This document shows positions 17,386-27,243 of a stretch of 64,000 bases of DNA, one piece after another. Below the pieces are notes generated by a model, which was given only the letters and a program-made list of their open reading frames with translations, was not told the DNA's origin and searched no databases. The stretch lies in assembly GCF_022662305.1 (NCBI RefSeq), contig NZ_JAKNQH010000002.1, forward strand, positions 1 to 64,000, given 5' to 3'. How positions within the stretch are numbered: position 1 is the stretch's first letter; every line of letters begins with the position of its first letter. The translations under genes and the position numbers were made by a program. Source of the DNA: Sphingomonas sp. BAUL-RG-20F-R05-02. GTDB lineage: Bacteria; Pseudomonadota; Alphaproteobacteria; Sphingomonadales; Sphingomonadaceae.

Positions 17386-17553
17386 CGCCATAAACTTACC
17401 GGTGCCAGATCTTATCACAAAGCCGATGCGAAACGCGAGTTTGGCCAGGTGCAATTGGGAACGGATACGACAATCTAAGCTCGCCGGCCCCGTACGTTTG
17501 CTCCCCGATCGCTCAATGACACGGCCATTCAATTCCCGGGTTATCTAGTCTAA

Positions 17554-19155
17554 ATGGTAATGATGACGTCGAGCAGATTCGCCCGTTTACTTGCTTGTGG
17601 TGCGGCACTGCCGCTCATCCTCGGCGCCGCCTCGCCAGAACCGGCGCCAGCCGAAAGGCGGATTGTGGTCAATGTCACGGCAGCTGATGCGCCGGTTGAT
17701 CGGTTTTATGATTTCTCGGTCGGCTCGGACTTTCCGGGGACACTGATCCGCCAGGATAGCCAAGCGCAGCTCGGGACCGCGGTGAACGAACTTGGCTTCC
17801 GCTACCTACGCTTTCACGGCATCTTTCACGACGTGCTGGGCACCGTGCGAGTGGTCGATGGGCGGACGATCTACGACTGGAGCGGGATCGATCGCCTGTA
17901 TGACAGGATGCTGGCCAAGGGCGTTCGTCCGTTCGTGGAACTGGGGTTCACCCCTGACGCGCTCAAGACATCGAACCAGACCGTGTTCTACTGGAAAGGT
18001 AACACTTCCCACCCCAAGCTCGATCAATGGCGCAGTCTGGTATATGCCTTCGTTAGGCACTGCCGCTCACGCTATGGAGAGGCTGAAGTCCGGCGCTGGT
18101 ATTTCGAAGTTTGGAACGAGCCCAACCTAAAGGACTTCTGGGAGGGAGCCGACCAGAAGGCCTATTTCGATCTTTACGACACTTCGGCCAAAGCCATCAA
18201 GGCGATCGATCCTGCCTTGCGCGTCGGCGGACCTGCGACTGCCGGTGCGGATTGGATACCGGCATTCCTCGACCATGCTGCCCGTAACCGGATCCCCGTC
18301 GATTTCGTCACTACGCATACTTATGGCGTCGACGGCGGATTTCTGGATGAGCAGGGCAAGCAGGACACCAAGCTTTTGATGTCGCCCGACGCCATTGTCG
18401 GCGACGTGCGCAAGGCTCGCGCCCAGATCAAAGCCTCGCCGTTTGCCGACCTGCCGCTCTTCTTTACGGAATGGAGCGCCAGCTATACGCCACGCGACTT
18501 CGTCCACGACAGCTACATCAGCGCACCATACATCCTGTTCAAGCTAAAGCACAGCCAAGGGATGGCTCAGGGTATGAGCTACTGGACCTATTCCGATCTG
18601 TTCGAAGAGCCAGGTCCACCGCCAACACCGTTTCATGGCGGCTTTGGGCTGATGAACCGCGAGGGCATCCGCAAACCCGCATGGTTCGCCTACAAATATC
18701 TTCATGCGCTGCGCGGCAAGAGCGTATCCGTCGCCGACGAGAACGCGATGGTCGCTGTCGATGGCAGGTACACTGCCGCGCTGGTGTGGGACTGGCATCA
18801 ACCCGTACAGGAGGTCAGCAACAAGCCTTTCTACACGCGCCTGGCGCCCGCAAGCGCGAGCGCACCGGTCAGCTTGGCATTCGCCCATGTCGCACCAGGG
18901 CAGTACCGGCTACGGGTGCACCGCACGGGCTTCCGTCACAACGATCCGCTCTCGGCTTATATCGACATGAAGCTGCCCGCGCAGCTAAATCAGGACCAGC
19001 TTGCGCGGATGCGTGCCCTGACCGCCGACGCTGCCGAAGTCGATCGAGTGGTTCGTGTCAGCAAAGACGAACGACTATCAGTACCCTTGTTTATGAACAC
19101 CAATGATGTGGCTCTGGTAACGCTGGAGCCGGCGAACCAAAAAAACAGTAGATGA
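17554..19155 (+). CDS. secreted GH39 family glycosidase (beta-xylosidase-like)
   Basis: 533 residues; signal peptide RFARLLACGAALPLILGAAS. GH39 TIM barrel with general acid/base Glu189 in EVWNEPN, nucleophile Glu306 in LFFTEWSAS, and the family stretch LGFRYLRFHGIF near residue 80. A C-terminal beta-sandwich follows (from about 400). GH39 enzymes release xylose or related sugars from non-reducing ends; the exact sugar cannot be read. ATGs at 17554, 17560 and 17563 are close alternatives with no strong ribosome site. The gene is intact, but its surroundings are decayed: a GST/transposase remnant and a frameshifted GH3 follow. Codon use is slightly less GC-rich than in the nitrate operon, in line with a transferred origin. 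Confidence 0.9.
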   Translation: MVMMTSSRFARLLACGAALPLILGAASPEPAPAERRIVVNVTAADAPVDRFYDFSVGSDFPGTLIRQDSQAQLGTAVNELGFRYLRFHGIFHDVLGTVRVVDGRTIYDWSGIDRLYDRMLAKGVRPFVELGFTPDALKTSNQTVFYWKGNTSHPKLDQWRSLVYAFVRHCRSRYGEAEVRRWYFEVWNEPNLKDFWEGADQKAYFDLYDTSAKAIKAIDPALRVGGPATAGADWIPAFLDHAARNRIPVDFVTTHTYGVDGGFLDEQGKQDTKLLMSPDAIVGDVRKARAQIKASPFADLPLFFTEWSASYTPRDFVHDSYISAPYILFKLKHSQGMAQGMSYWTYSDLFEEPGPPPTPFHGGFGLMNREGIRKPAWFAYKYLHALRGKSVSVADENAMVAVDGRYTAALVWDWHQPVQEVSNKPFYTRLAPASASAPVSLAFAHVAPGQYRLRVHRTGFRHNDPLSAYIDMKLPAQLNQDQLARMRALTADAAEVDRVVRVSKDERLSVPLFMNTNDVALVTLEPANQKNSR

Positions 19156-19507
19156 TATAGCCCGGCTTCTATTCGGCCTCGAGCTTCTGTCGTCCAGCGA
19201 GCGATTAAAACGACAGTCGAAATTTGTACTTCCGCGCTTCTTCGTCACAGTTTGCCGAGTGGGACGGATCCATACGGTGACAAGTTGCGGGTAATGTCTC
19301 CAGTAGAGGTTAGCAGGACCTCCGCCCTGCCCCGGCGCTGCAGCTCCGCCTTCGCAAACCTCGAGCCCTTAACTCACGCTGCATGGTGCGGCGGCGAAGA
19401 GCAGGTCGAACGGCAGCGAGACATGGCCGGTGCATCGACCCAGTGATTTGAGGCTGAGGATCATCGAATTTCTGCATGAGCCGGCGTGGTCGCAGGCGGA
19501 CTCCTAT

Positions 19508-19755
19508 GCCGTCTGCTCGAAAGTCAGGCGCTCCGCGACGAGGGCAGTTCCTGAACGCCAGCGATTCGGGCCCTGTGGACGCAAAGCGGACGGCTCTGCG
19601 CGAGCGGCTCAAGCAGCTCGAAGCCGTACTGGCAGAAGGGCCATAGTTCCGCGGTGCCGACTTCGGCATGGTCGACGCGGTGTTCGCACCGATCTTCCAG
19701 AATTTTCCAAGCGTTTCTGGATGGCGGGCGGAACTGGTCCTGCGACGAGTGTCAT
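19508..19755 (+). pseudogene. glutathione S-transferase, C-terminal remnant
   Basis: One frame reads AKRTALRERLKQLEAVLAEGP, a stop (TAG where Tyr is expected), then FRGADFGMVDAVFAPIF and GWRAELVLR. This is the helical C-terminal domain of a GST; the family usually has EGPYF then FSLVDAAFAPVF. The thioredoxin-fold N-terminal half is not seen. The fragment runs straight into the transposase remnant at 19758, so insertion of that element probably broke the gene. Confidence 0.7.
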
Positions 19756-19757
19756 CG

Positions 19758-20699
19758 ATGTCGTCGCACGGGAGCGCCACGACCACGCACGCCTTCCGAG
19801 CAGCAATACAGGATCGCAAGCTTCGCTCTCGACGCTGACCCGGGAGCTGGGGATCAACCCGACAACAGTCGCGAGATGGCGGAAGCGGGCGATAGTCGAG
19901 GATCTGATGACCGCACCGAAGGCTCCTCATTCTACGACCCTGTCCGAGGCCGAAGAGGCGATGGTCTAGGCGTTCCGTCGGCATACGCTGTTGCCTCTCG
20001 ACGACTGTCTCTTAGCGGTGCAGCCGTCGATACCGCAGCTGACACGATCAGCTCTGCATCGTTGCCTCCAGCGGCACGGCATCTGCCGCCTGCCGGACAT
20101 CGAAGCCGATAAACCGAAGCGGCAACGCTTCAAGCGAGACCCGATCGGTTTCTTTAACTTCAATATTGCCGAGGTACAGACCGCCGAAGGCAATCTGTAC
20201 CTATTCGTCGGCATCGACCGCACGAGCAAGTCCGCGGTTACTCAATTGGTCGACAAGGCTGACAGGCCGCGCAGCGAGGGAGTTCCTGGAACATCTGCTA
20301 AAAGCTGCGCCTTACCGCAACCATACGATCCTGACCGACAATGGTGTCCAGTTCGCCGAGCAGCCCCGCAACCGCAACACCGCCTCGTCGCGTCAGCTGC
20401 GCTTCGACATGATCTGCGAGGCAGACAACATCGAGCACCGGCTCACGAAACCCAACCACCCGTGGACGAACGGTCAGGTCGAGCGGATGAACCGCACCAT
20501 CAAGGAGGCGACTGTCAAACGCTTCCATTACCACAGCCATGACCAGCTGCGGACGCACCTTGCCGACTTCATGGCGGCATACATCTTCGCCCGCCGGCTT
20601 AAGACGCTCACCGGCCTCACGCCCTACGAGTACATCGCCAAGATCTGGACGTCAGAGCCAGACCAGTTCATCGTCGACGCGATCCACCAGATGCCGTGA
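19758..20699 (+). mobile_element. IS481-type transposase, degenerate
   Basis: Pieces of one DDE transposase in shifting frames. The start SSHGSATTT...AAIQ is followed by a frameshift near 19815. Then come STLTRELGINPTTVARWRKR (helix-turn-helix) and a TAG at 19967 inside EEAMV*AFRRHTLLPLDDCL. The catalytic core IGFFNFNIAEVQ, LYLFVGIDRTSK has a frameshift near 20268, then AREFLEHLL, ILTDNG and KPNHPWTNGQVERMNRTIKEATV, ending at 20699. The DDE signature is recognisable (the first Asp appears replaced by Asn in FNFNIAEV, then D in LTDNG and E in QVERMN). The element cannot be active by itself. No flanking terminal repeats could be placed. Confidence 0.88.
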
Positions 20700-20997
20700 C
20701 TAGACAGATACTCTTCTGGACCCGTTTCTTTGATTGCTCGCCGAGGTGCTAGAGGGTGGCAAGTGATGGAGGCTTTGTGAGAACGCTGAGCGCCTCGTGT
20801 GGGGTGAACTAATCAACCATGGTGCCAGCGCCATCGATTGTTTTCTGCATTTCTTCCGTTTCGATGCCAATGCCGCCCGTTACGGCACAAATAAAAGTTT
20901 TCGCGTAGACTAGATGGTGAGCTGCCGTTCAGTAGGCTTATTTCCCGCGCAAATATCGACGATTCATAGCTTAACTCGGCGATACCACGCGCTGTAT
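20700..20997. other. short non-coding gap after the transposase remnant
   Basis: Nothing recognisable. It separates the IS481-type remnant from the 3' end of the minus-strand GH3 pseudogene. Confidence 0.5.
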
Positions 20998-23360
20998 CTA
21001 TATCACCATCAGCTTGACCGTCTTAAGTTCTTCCACACTATTTCCAACCGAAATTGTGAACGAACCGGGCTCGACTGACCATTTCATATCGACGTCCCAG
21101 AACGCGAGCATATCGGGCGTCAAACGAAAGCGAACGGTTCTTGACTGACCCGGCATCATCGGCACACGTTCGAATGCGCGCAATTCCAAAATCGGCCTTG
21201 GAACTGAGCTTACGTCATCTCGAATGTATAATTGTATGACTTCGTCGCCGACTCTCGTCCCGATGTTGGTAACGTCGACTTCGACATCAACACTGTCTGT
21301 CTGAGCGATCGTCGCCCTGGTCAAGCGGGGTGTCGAAATTCTAAACTTCGTGTAGCTCAGCCCATGCCCAAACGAAAATACCGTGGTACGCTTCCCCTCG
21401 ACATATTGATTTAAATCTGTGGACGGGTGCCGATCGTAATAGACCGGGAGTTCACCCACCGAGCGAGGAAACGAGACCGTGAGCTTACCGCCCGGGTTCA
21501 CCTTGCCGAACAGAACGTCTGCAACAGCATTGCCCCCCTCTTGTCCAAGGTACCAGCATTCCAACAGCGCATTTGCCTGCTCGGCTAAGCGCTCGATCGC
21601 CAAAGCGCGACCGTTGATCAGAAGCGCCACAATCGGCTTGCCGATTGCAATCATCGCCTCGACCAAGGCATCTTGATCACCAAACAGGCTAAGCGTGCTG
21701 CGATCGCCAGGGTCACCGAACTGCACTGCTTCACGGGTGATCTCAGGTCGATCCCCAAGCACCAGAACAATCATGTCCGAGCGCTTGGCCACCACGACGG
21801 CCTCGGCGATACGAACTGCATTGTCAGCGGTTGAAGGACGTCTTAGCGGCGTACCCCAAGTATGCTCGCCGTTTGGATCGGGCTCAGTGATCCAGACGCC
21901 GTCGGCATGCTCGACCTGAACGTTGGAACCGACTGCTGCCCGGATCCCTGCGAGCACTCCCACAGCGTTCGCATTCACGCCGGAATAACCGCCGAACAGC
22001 GCCTCGGTTGCATTGGGACCGATCACCGCAAGCTTCATTGAGGACGCTGGATTCAGAGGCAACGAGCCATCATTTTTCAACAAGACAATCGACTTTTGCG
22101 CGGCTTCCCGAGCCAGTGCGACGTGCGCGGGCGCAGACACCGCTCGCACGTTCGCAGCGGTGATATAAGGATGTTCGAAAAGCCCAGCTTCGAACTTCAG
22201 GCTGAGAATACGTGCTACAGCGGCGTCGATAGCCGAGATCGAGATGCGTTCACTTCGCACCAATTCAGGGAGTCTCTGAAACGCTGCGCCAAGGGAAGCT
22301 CGGCGTCGACACCGGCCGATATTGCGAGCACCGCGGCCTCGTCATCATTTGCTGCCACGTGGTGCTGGGTCACCAAATTCTTGACCCCATCGTAATCGCT
22401 GAAATACGCACCCGTGAACATCAAGCGTTCGCGGCCGGTCTTCTGAAGCAACTCCTTGTTTGCGTGGGAGGGAACGCCGGCGATCTCGTTGTACGAGGGC
22501 ATAATGATAGCCGGGTGCGTCTCGCGGATCACCTGCTGGAATGGTATTAGGTACGCTTCCCGCAATGTCCGCTCAGAAACGTCAGCAGGCGCGAGATTGA
22601 TGCCGCCTTGTGGAGTTCCGTGAACAAAGTGCTTTAGTGTTGCGAAAACCCTGTCTTTAGCGAGCGGTCGCGTGGGGCCTTGCAGGCCGCGAACAGCCGC
22701 GACTCCTATTCGGCCGTTCAACCAAGGATCTTCACCAAAGAATTCTTCGACCCGGCCATAACGAGGGTCTCGCGCTAGATCGAGCACCGGCGTGAGCGCG
22801 ACGGTGATGCCGCGGGCGCGGGCTTCCCTTGCTGCGACCGTATAGACCTGCTCGACTAATACGGGATCCCATGTACTCGCAAGACCGGGAGGTACCGGAA
22901 AGATCGTTGCACCCCGGGCGCTGAAACCATGAGCAAGTTCTTCATGAAACAGGGCGGGAATCCCAAGACGTGTTTCTTCAACGTGGAAACGTTGAACGGC
23001 ATTAATGAAGTCGATAGTTTGCTTACTACTTCGAAAAGCGGTTTGCGTAGCTTGCGTAGTGCCGGTCGTATCCCCCGGCCGCGCGATCTGACCGATTCCG
23101 TGCGGAATGGACGCCGCAGCCTTTCTAGCGGAAAAACTGCCATCTGCGTTCATGATGCTTGTCTTCTGCTGCCACAGACAACGCATCTGTGCTGTCATCT
23201 CTTCCAATGTCATCCGGCTGAGCAGATCGTGAACCCGGTCCGCGATAGCGGCGCTCGAATTGCGATACAAAGGCCGTTCCAAGCCGGCAAAGGCGGACGA
23301 TGCAAACATCAACATAGTTGAGCCAAGCAGAGTGCGGCGGGTTAGGCAGGCTCGTTTCAA
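20998..23360 (-). pseudogene. GH3 beta-glucosidase/beta-xylosidase, one frameshift
   Basis: The N-terminal part (23360 down to about 22290) has a twin-arginine-like signal (RRTLLGSTMLMFASSAFA), the GH3 barrel with GIPALFHEELAHG and KHFVHGTPQGG, and the nucleophile in AYFSDYDGV. In the same frame it then runs out of register at PLAQRF. The following sequence reads AAFQRLPELVRSERIS in the next frame and continues to 20998 with DAAVARILSLKFEAGLFE, the second domain (GNAVADVLFGKVNPGGKL) and a fibronectin-like C-terminus (FGHGLSYT). A one-base loss near 22286-22295 explains everything. The other parts are undamaged, so a recent mutation or a sequencing error are both possible. Joined, the protein would have about 790 residues, the normal GH3 length. 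Confidence 0.88.
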
Positions 23361-24104
23361 GGGCGTCGCTTTCTAAGTGGATTTTCATGAGCTCACCGCG
23401 GGATCGTCGCAGTACGTCCACCTCGCGGGCAAGTCTATCAGAGGAGTTGAAAGCGTACCTCATGATTGAGTGTAACTCCGCCGAGGCAATGACGACAACT
23501 GGGCGTCAGCGGAAAGCTGCTTTCAACCGTCATGGCTGATGGTTAACGCTTCTCGCAGCTTCCACAATGTCGTTTGAATGGGTGCCGTATGGTCCTCCTT
23601 TAAATGAGGCTCTAAGCCGATCAGGTAACCATGTTAATCAGACACATTTCAGACCTTTCTGAACAAAATCAAACATAGTAAGAGGTGGAATCATGTTATG
23701 CTAAATCATACTTAGCAATACGCTAGGCATGTATACTTTTAGAATCGAGAAATTTAGCTAATATGCCTACGCCATAGGCCACAATATTCTGCATAAATAC
23801 CAGGGTAATATTAACATAAAAGGCACAAGTATAGTGAATTCCGCAAGAACGTCTAGGTTTTTATTATTAGATATGCTCGAGCATCATGTCCCTGACCTTC
23901 GTTTTTCCTTGGCATAAAACTTGTCGTATGGGTACTGCCTAACGACATGGTAGCCTTACAGTGCCTTAAGTTAAGCCTATTAAACGGTCGTGTCTTTAGA
24001 GTAGATACTATTTACGTCCATCTGTTTGACGTCACGATCTGCACCCCGCAACAAGACTGACAGGATACGGATAGATCAGATGATTGTTCTTGCCACATTG
24101 GTTT
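23361..24104. other. AT-rich non-coding island
   Basis: 744 bases without a gene. The right two-thirds (about 23560-24100) is strikingly AT-rich against its surroundings; I counted 19 G or C in 23701-23760. It contains a perfect 12-base palindrome ATGCTCGAGCAT at 23873-23884. It is the upstream region of the GH3 pseudogene and lies beyond the 3' end of the esterase gene. Confidence 0.7.
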
Positions 24105-26096
24105 TTACCGAACGACATCAGAGTTGCCGTTATGGTCCTTCACGGGGAGTTCAAACGGCACCACCGGTAGTTCGCCTCCACCATAAAGATTAGTTATTGG
24201 CGCATCTGCCCATGCATAACGCACTCTCGTGGACTGCGTATCGCCAGCACCACGTAATCGGACGATACTGCCAGCCGCTTCACCCGGAACGAAGTGACAT
24301 CGCGTGACAGCACATACCTCAAACCCGATAACCACACTGGCGCCATAAGAGCGCAATCCCGCGCCTGTGTTCCGGAACTGGATGATGAGATCGCCGCCCG
24401 ACCGGGTCACGGCGATCGCCTCCGGCCCGCCCACGACACCGTCGTGATGATAGGCGATCACGCGCGCGGCGTTCGCCAGCCGTTCGCCCACCACCAGCTT
24501 TTGCGAGGGATGAATATCGAACCGGTCCCCCACGTCGATCGTCACGGCAAGCGCGGCATGCGGATCGGCGCGCGCCACGCGCGCCTGCGCAGCGCGCAGC
24601 TCCGCCCAGCCCGATTCCGCCGGGTCACTGCGCGGCGTGCCGTAATTGGCGAGCTGGACGATCGCGAAGGGCAGCTCGGGCTCGCCGCTGGCGCGCCGCC
24701 AGTCCGCCATCAACATCGGCAACAGCGTGGCATATTCGTTCGCAGCGCCGACGTTCGACTCGCCCTGATACCAGGCTGCAAGCTTCCAGCCATAGCGTGC
24801 GATCGGCGCGATCATGCCGTTGTAGAGCGTCGTCAGGCTGGTCGGCACGTCCCACGGCGCGGGCGGCACCGCAAGACCGGTCGCGCGCATACCGGTACGA
24901 TAGCGCCACGCGCCCTCCAGCGGAATGAGCTCTCCCGTCGTCGTCCTGATGCCGCGCATCGCGGGATCGCCGGTCGGGCCGCCGCCACCCAGCACGCGCA
25001 ACACGATCTCGTTGGCACCGGCGTGGAGCGTACCCGCCGGCAGATCATAGATCCGCCACGCCCAGGCGGTGCCGCCGCTGCCGACCCGGTGACCGTTGAT
25101 CCAGGTCGTGTCGAACGTGTCGACCGGACCGAGTTGCATTTGCGTCGCCGCCGCCGCTTGCGCCGCGGTCAGGTCCACGCGCTTGCGCAGCCAGACCACG
25201 CCGTCGAACCCGCTAAGCTGGGTGACACCTGCATCCTTCCAGGAACCGTTCGGCGTGTAGACCGGCCAACCCGTATCGTCGAAGCCGGGCGCGATCCACG
25301 CGCGCTCTGCCGATGCCTGCGGGTCGTGCGCGTCCCACCACGCCTCCTGGCGATGGTCTTCGTCGGCATGCGCGCCGGGCGCGTCCACGGCGAGCCGCGC
25401 CACTTGCGCGACGCGCTCGCGATACGCCGGCAGCGTGGCGAGCGCGCCGGCGCTGATCCAGCCCTGAATGGTCGTGCCGCCCCAGTCGGCGGCGACGAAG
25501 CCTACCGGGACGTGCTCGCTCTTGCGCAACGCCCGCGCCATATAATAACAGACGGCGGACGCGTCCGGAATGGTATCCGGCCCAGCGATCTTCCACGGCG
25601 CGGGATCATGCAGATCGGCGAGCGGCGCGGGCTCGCTGTCCTTGACGATGGTGGCGAACCGCAGGCCGCTGTCCGCGGGGCTGCCGAGGCCGCTCCAGGC
25701 GCCGGTCGACAGACGCGCGGGAAACTCCATGTTGGACTGGCCGCCGCACAGATAGACGTCGCCGACCATCACATCCGCAAGGTTCGTAGACACCCCGTCG
25801 GCCGTGGCGGTGAGCGTATAGGGGCCACCCGCGTGATGCGCAGGCAGCGTAGCCTGCCATTTGCCCGACGCGTCCGCGACGGCGGTGGCGGCGCCACCAC
25901 CCAGCGTCACACGCACGCGCGCGTGCGGGGCGGCCTGCCCCCATATCGCCAGCGGGCGATCCCGCTGTAGCACGGAATGATCGCCGAAGATGCGCGCGAA
26001 GGTCGGTGCGTTGCCGAGCGGGGCAGCCGAGATCGGCGCCGACAGGCCGCCGAACAGCGCGACGGCGAAAATATGGACGGCGGCGCGGTACGGCAT
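24105..26096 (-). CDS. SASA-family (sialate O-acetylesterase-like) carbohydrate esterase
   Basis: 663 residues from ATG 26096 (MPYRAAVHIFAVALFGG, a signal peptide), with GGAGAG just upstream; the frame opens at 26150 but without a ribosome site. SGNH-hydrolase blocks: CGGQSNME (nucleophile Ser near residue 121), WGGTTIQGW, WYQGESNVG, and DIHPSQK with the catalytic Asp-His. Between the second and third blocks an inserted beta-sandwich (FDGVVWLRKRVDL, TTWINGHRVGSGG, AGANEIVLRVLGGGG) resembles the sugar-binding domain of GH2 enzymes, as is known for SASA esterases. Family members deacetylate sialic acids or plant polysaccharides. Next to a mannan locus, acetyl-mannan is the likelier substrate (inference). 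It is divergent from the cupin-like gene at 26224. Confidence 0.88.
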   Translation of the reverse strand: MPYRAAVHIFAVALFGGLSAPISAAPLGNAPTFARIFGDHSVLQRDRPLAIWGQAAPHARVRVTLGGGAATAVADASGKWQATLPAHHAGGPYTLTATADGVSTNLADVMVGDVYLCGGQSNMEFPARLSTGAWSGLGSPADSGLRFATIVKDSEPAPLADLHDPAPWKIAGPDTIPDASAVCYYMARALRKSEHVPVGFVAADWGGTTIQGWISAGALATLPAYRERVAQVARLAVDAPGAHADEDHRQEAWWDAHDPQASAERAWIAPGFDDTGWPVYTPNGSWKDAGVTQLSGFDGVVWLRKRVDLTAAQAAAATQMQLGPVDTFDTTWINGHRVGSGGTAWAWRIYDLPAGTLHAGANEIVLRVLGGGGPTGDPAMRGIRTTTGELIPLEGAWRYRTGMRATGLAVPPAPWDVPTSLTTLYNGMIAPIARYGWKLAAWYQGESNVGAANEYATLLPMLMADWRRASGEPELPFAIVQLANYGTPRSDPAESGWAELRAAQARVARADPHAALAVTIDVGDRFDIHPSQKLVVGERLANAARVIAYHHDGVVGGPEAIAVTRSGGDLIIQFRNTGAGLRSYGASVVIGFEVCAVTRCHFVPGEAAGSIVRLRGAGDTQSTRVRYAWADAPITNLYGGGELPVVPFELPVKDHNGNSDVVR

Positions 26097-26223
26097 GATC
26101 TCTCCAGATGGCATGATGCGGTGCAATAGCGTAGGACGGTCCGCCATCACCGACCCCTATGCTCGCGAACGTTCCGCGCGTTAAGGGCGAAGCTGTGCAG
26201 ACGCGCATGGAGCGACGAGAAAC

Positions 26224-27243
26224 ATGATTCCTTCCATCGCCACCGCGCCGCGCGTGCCGGAGATGCGCGGCATGACGGCGGAGCGCTTCGCCGCCGACGT
26301 TTTGCCCGCCTATCATCCGGTGATCCTGCGCGGGCTCGTGGCGGATTGGCCAGCGGTTGCGGCGGGACGCGCCGGGCCAGTGGCGACCGCCGACTATCTC
26401 CGCCGTTTCGACGGAGGGCGACCGGCCAGCCTGTTCGTCGGCGCACCCGAGATCGGCGGTCGCTTCTTCTACCGGGAAGAGCTGTCCGGCTTCAATTTCG
26501 AACGCGGCCAGATCACGCTGCCGCTGTTGTTGGAGACGCTGCTGAAGGAGGCCGCCAACCCGCGCCCGCCCGCGTTCTACGCCGGTGCGGCCAGCGCGCC
26601 CGAGCATTTCCCCGGCTGGACGCGCGAGAACCCGCTGCCGCTGGCGACGCCCGACGCGGTGCCGCGGATCTGGATCGGCAACGCCAGCCGTGTCTCAACG
26701 CATTATGACGTGTCGAGCAACATCGCCGCGGTGGTGGCGGGTCACCGTCGCATCGTGTTGTTCCCGCCCGAACAGACGCAAAACCTGTACGTCGGCCCGC
26801 TCGATCGCACGATGGCGGGCCAGCCGACCAGCATGGTGGATATCGAGGCACCCGACCTCGAGCGGTTTCCGAAATTCGCCGCGGCGGCGGCGGCGATGCA
26901 GGTGGCGGAACTGGCGCCGGGCGACGCGCTGTTCATCCCGTCGCTGTGGTGGCACGAAGTGCGCGCGTCAGGGCCGCTCAACGTGCTGGTAAATTTTTGG
27001 TGGGGGCAGGAAGGACAGGTGTCGCCGTTCGCTGCGCTCGTCCACGCGATCATGGCAGTCCGCGATTTGCCGGCCGGTCAGCGCGCGGCGATGCGCACCT
27101 GGTTCGACCATTATGTGTTCACCGACGACGCCCCCGCCGTCGCCGATCATTTGCCGGTGGCGGCACGCGGCATCCTCGGCCCGGCCAGTCCGGAGCGTGA
27201 CGACATGATCCGCGCCTATCTGTCTCGCGCGCTCGGGCGTTAG
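26224..27243 (+). CDS. cupin-like (JmjC-fold, Pass1-related) protein
   Basis: 339 residues, cytoplasmic, no signal peptide. Cupin-8/JmjC features: the start of the fold at LPAYHPVILRGLVADWPA; metal ligands in STHYDVSSN (HxD), followed by HRRIVLFPPEQ; and the distal His in PGDALFIPSLWWHEV. This is the layout of Fe(II)/2-oxoglutarate hydroxylases of the FIH/TYW5 type. Proteins of this group repeatedly accompany tryptophan-halogenase-like genes and TonB-dependent receptors in sphingomonads and Caulobacter, but their substrate is unknown. It converges on the halogenase gene and overlaps its stop by four bases. Hydroxylation of a protein or imported compound is inference. Confidence 0.85.
   Translation: MIPSIATAPRVPEMRGMTAERFAADVLPAYHPVILRGLVADWPAVAAGRAGPVATADYLRRFDGGRPASLFVGAPEIGGRFFYREELSGFNFERGQITLPLLLETLLKEAANPRPPAFYAGAASAPEHFPGWTRENPLPLATPDAVPRIWIGNASRVSTHYDVSSNIAAVVAGHRRIVLFPPEQTQNLYVGPLDRTMAGQPTSMVDIEAPDLERFPKFAAAAAAMQVAELAPGDALFIPSLWWHEVRASGPLNVLVNFWWGQEGQVSPFAALVHAIMAVRDLPAGQRAAMRTWFDHYVFTDDAPAVADHLPVAARGILGPASPERDDMIRAYLSRALGR

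Larger units (their letters stand above)
16972..17553. other. intergenic region between cobA and the GH39 gene
   Basis: There is no credible gene. It contains an intrinsic terminator (17161-17184), one copy of a dispersed repeat (17333-17385) and the upstream region of the GH39 gene. Small frames on both strands do not resemble proteins. Confidence 0.6.

Noticed and set aside
22256..22300. Programmed ribosomal frameshift in GH3
   Set aside because: No slippery heptamer or following pseudoknot is visible, and GH3 genes are not known to use frameshifting.
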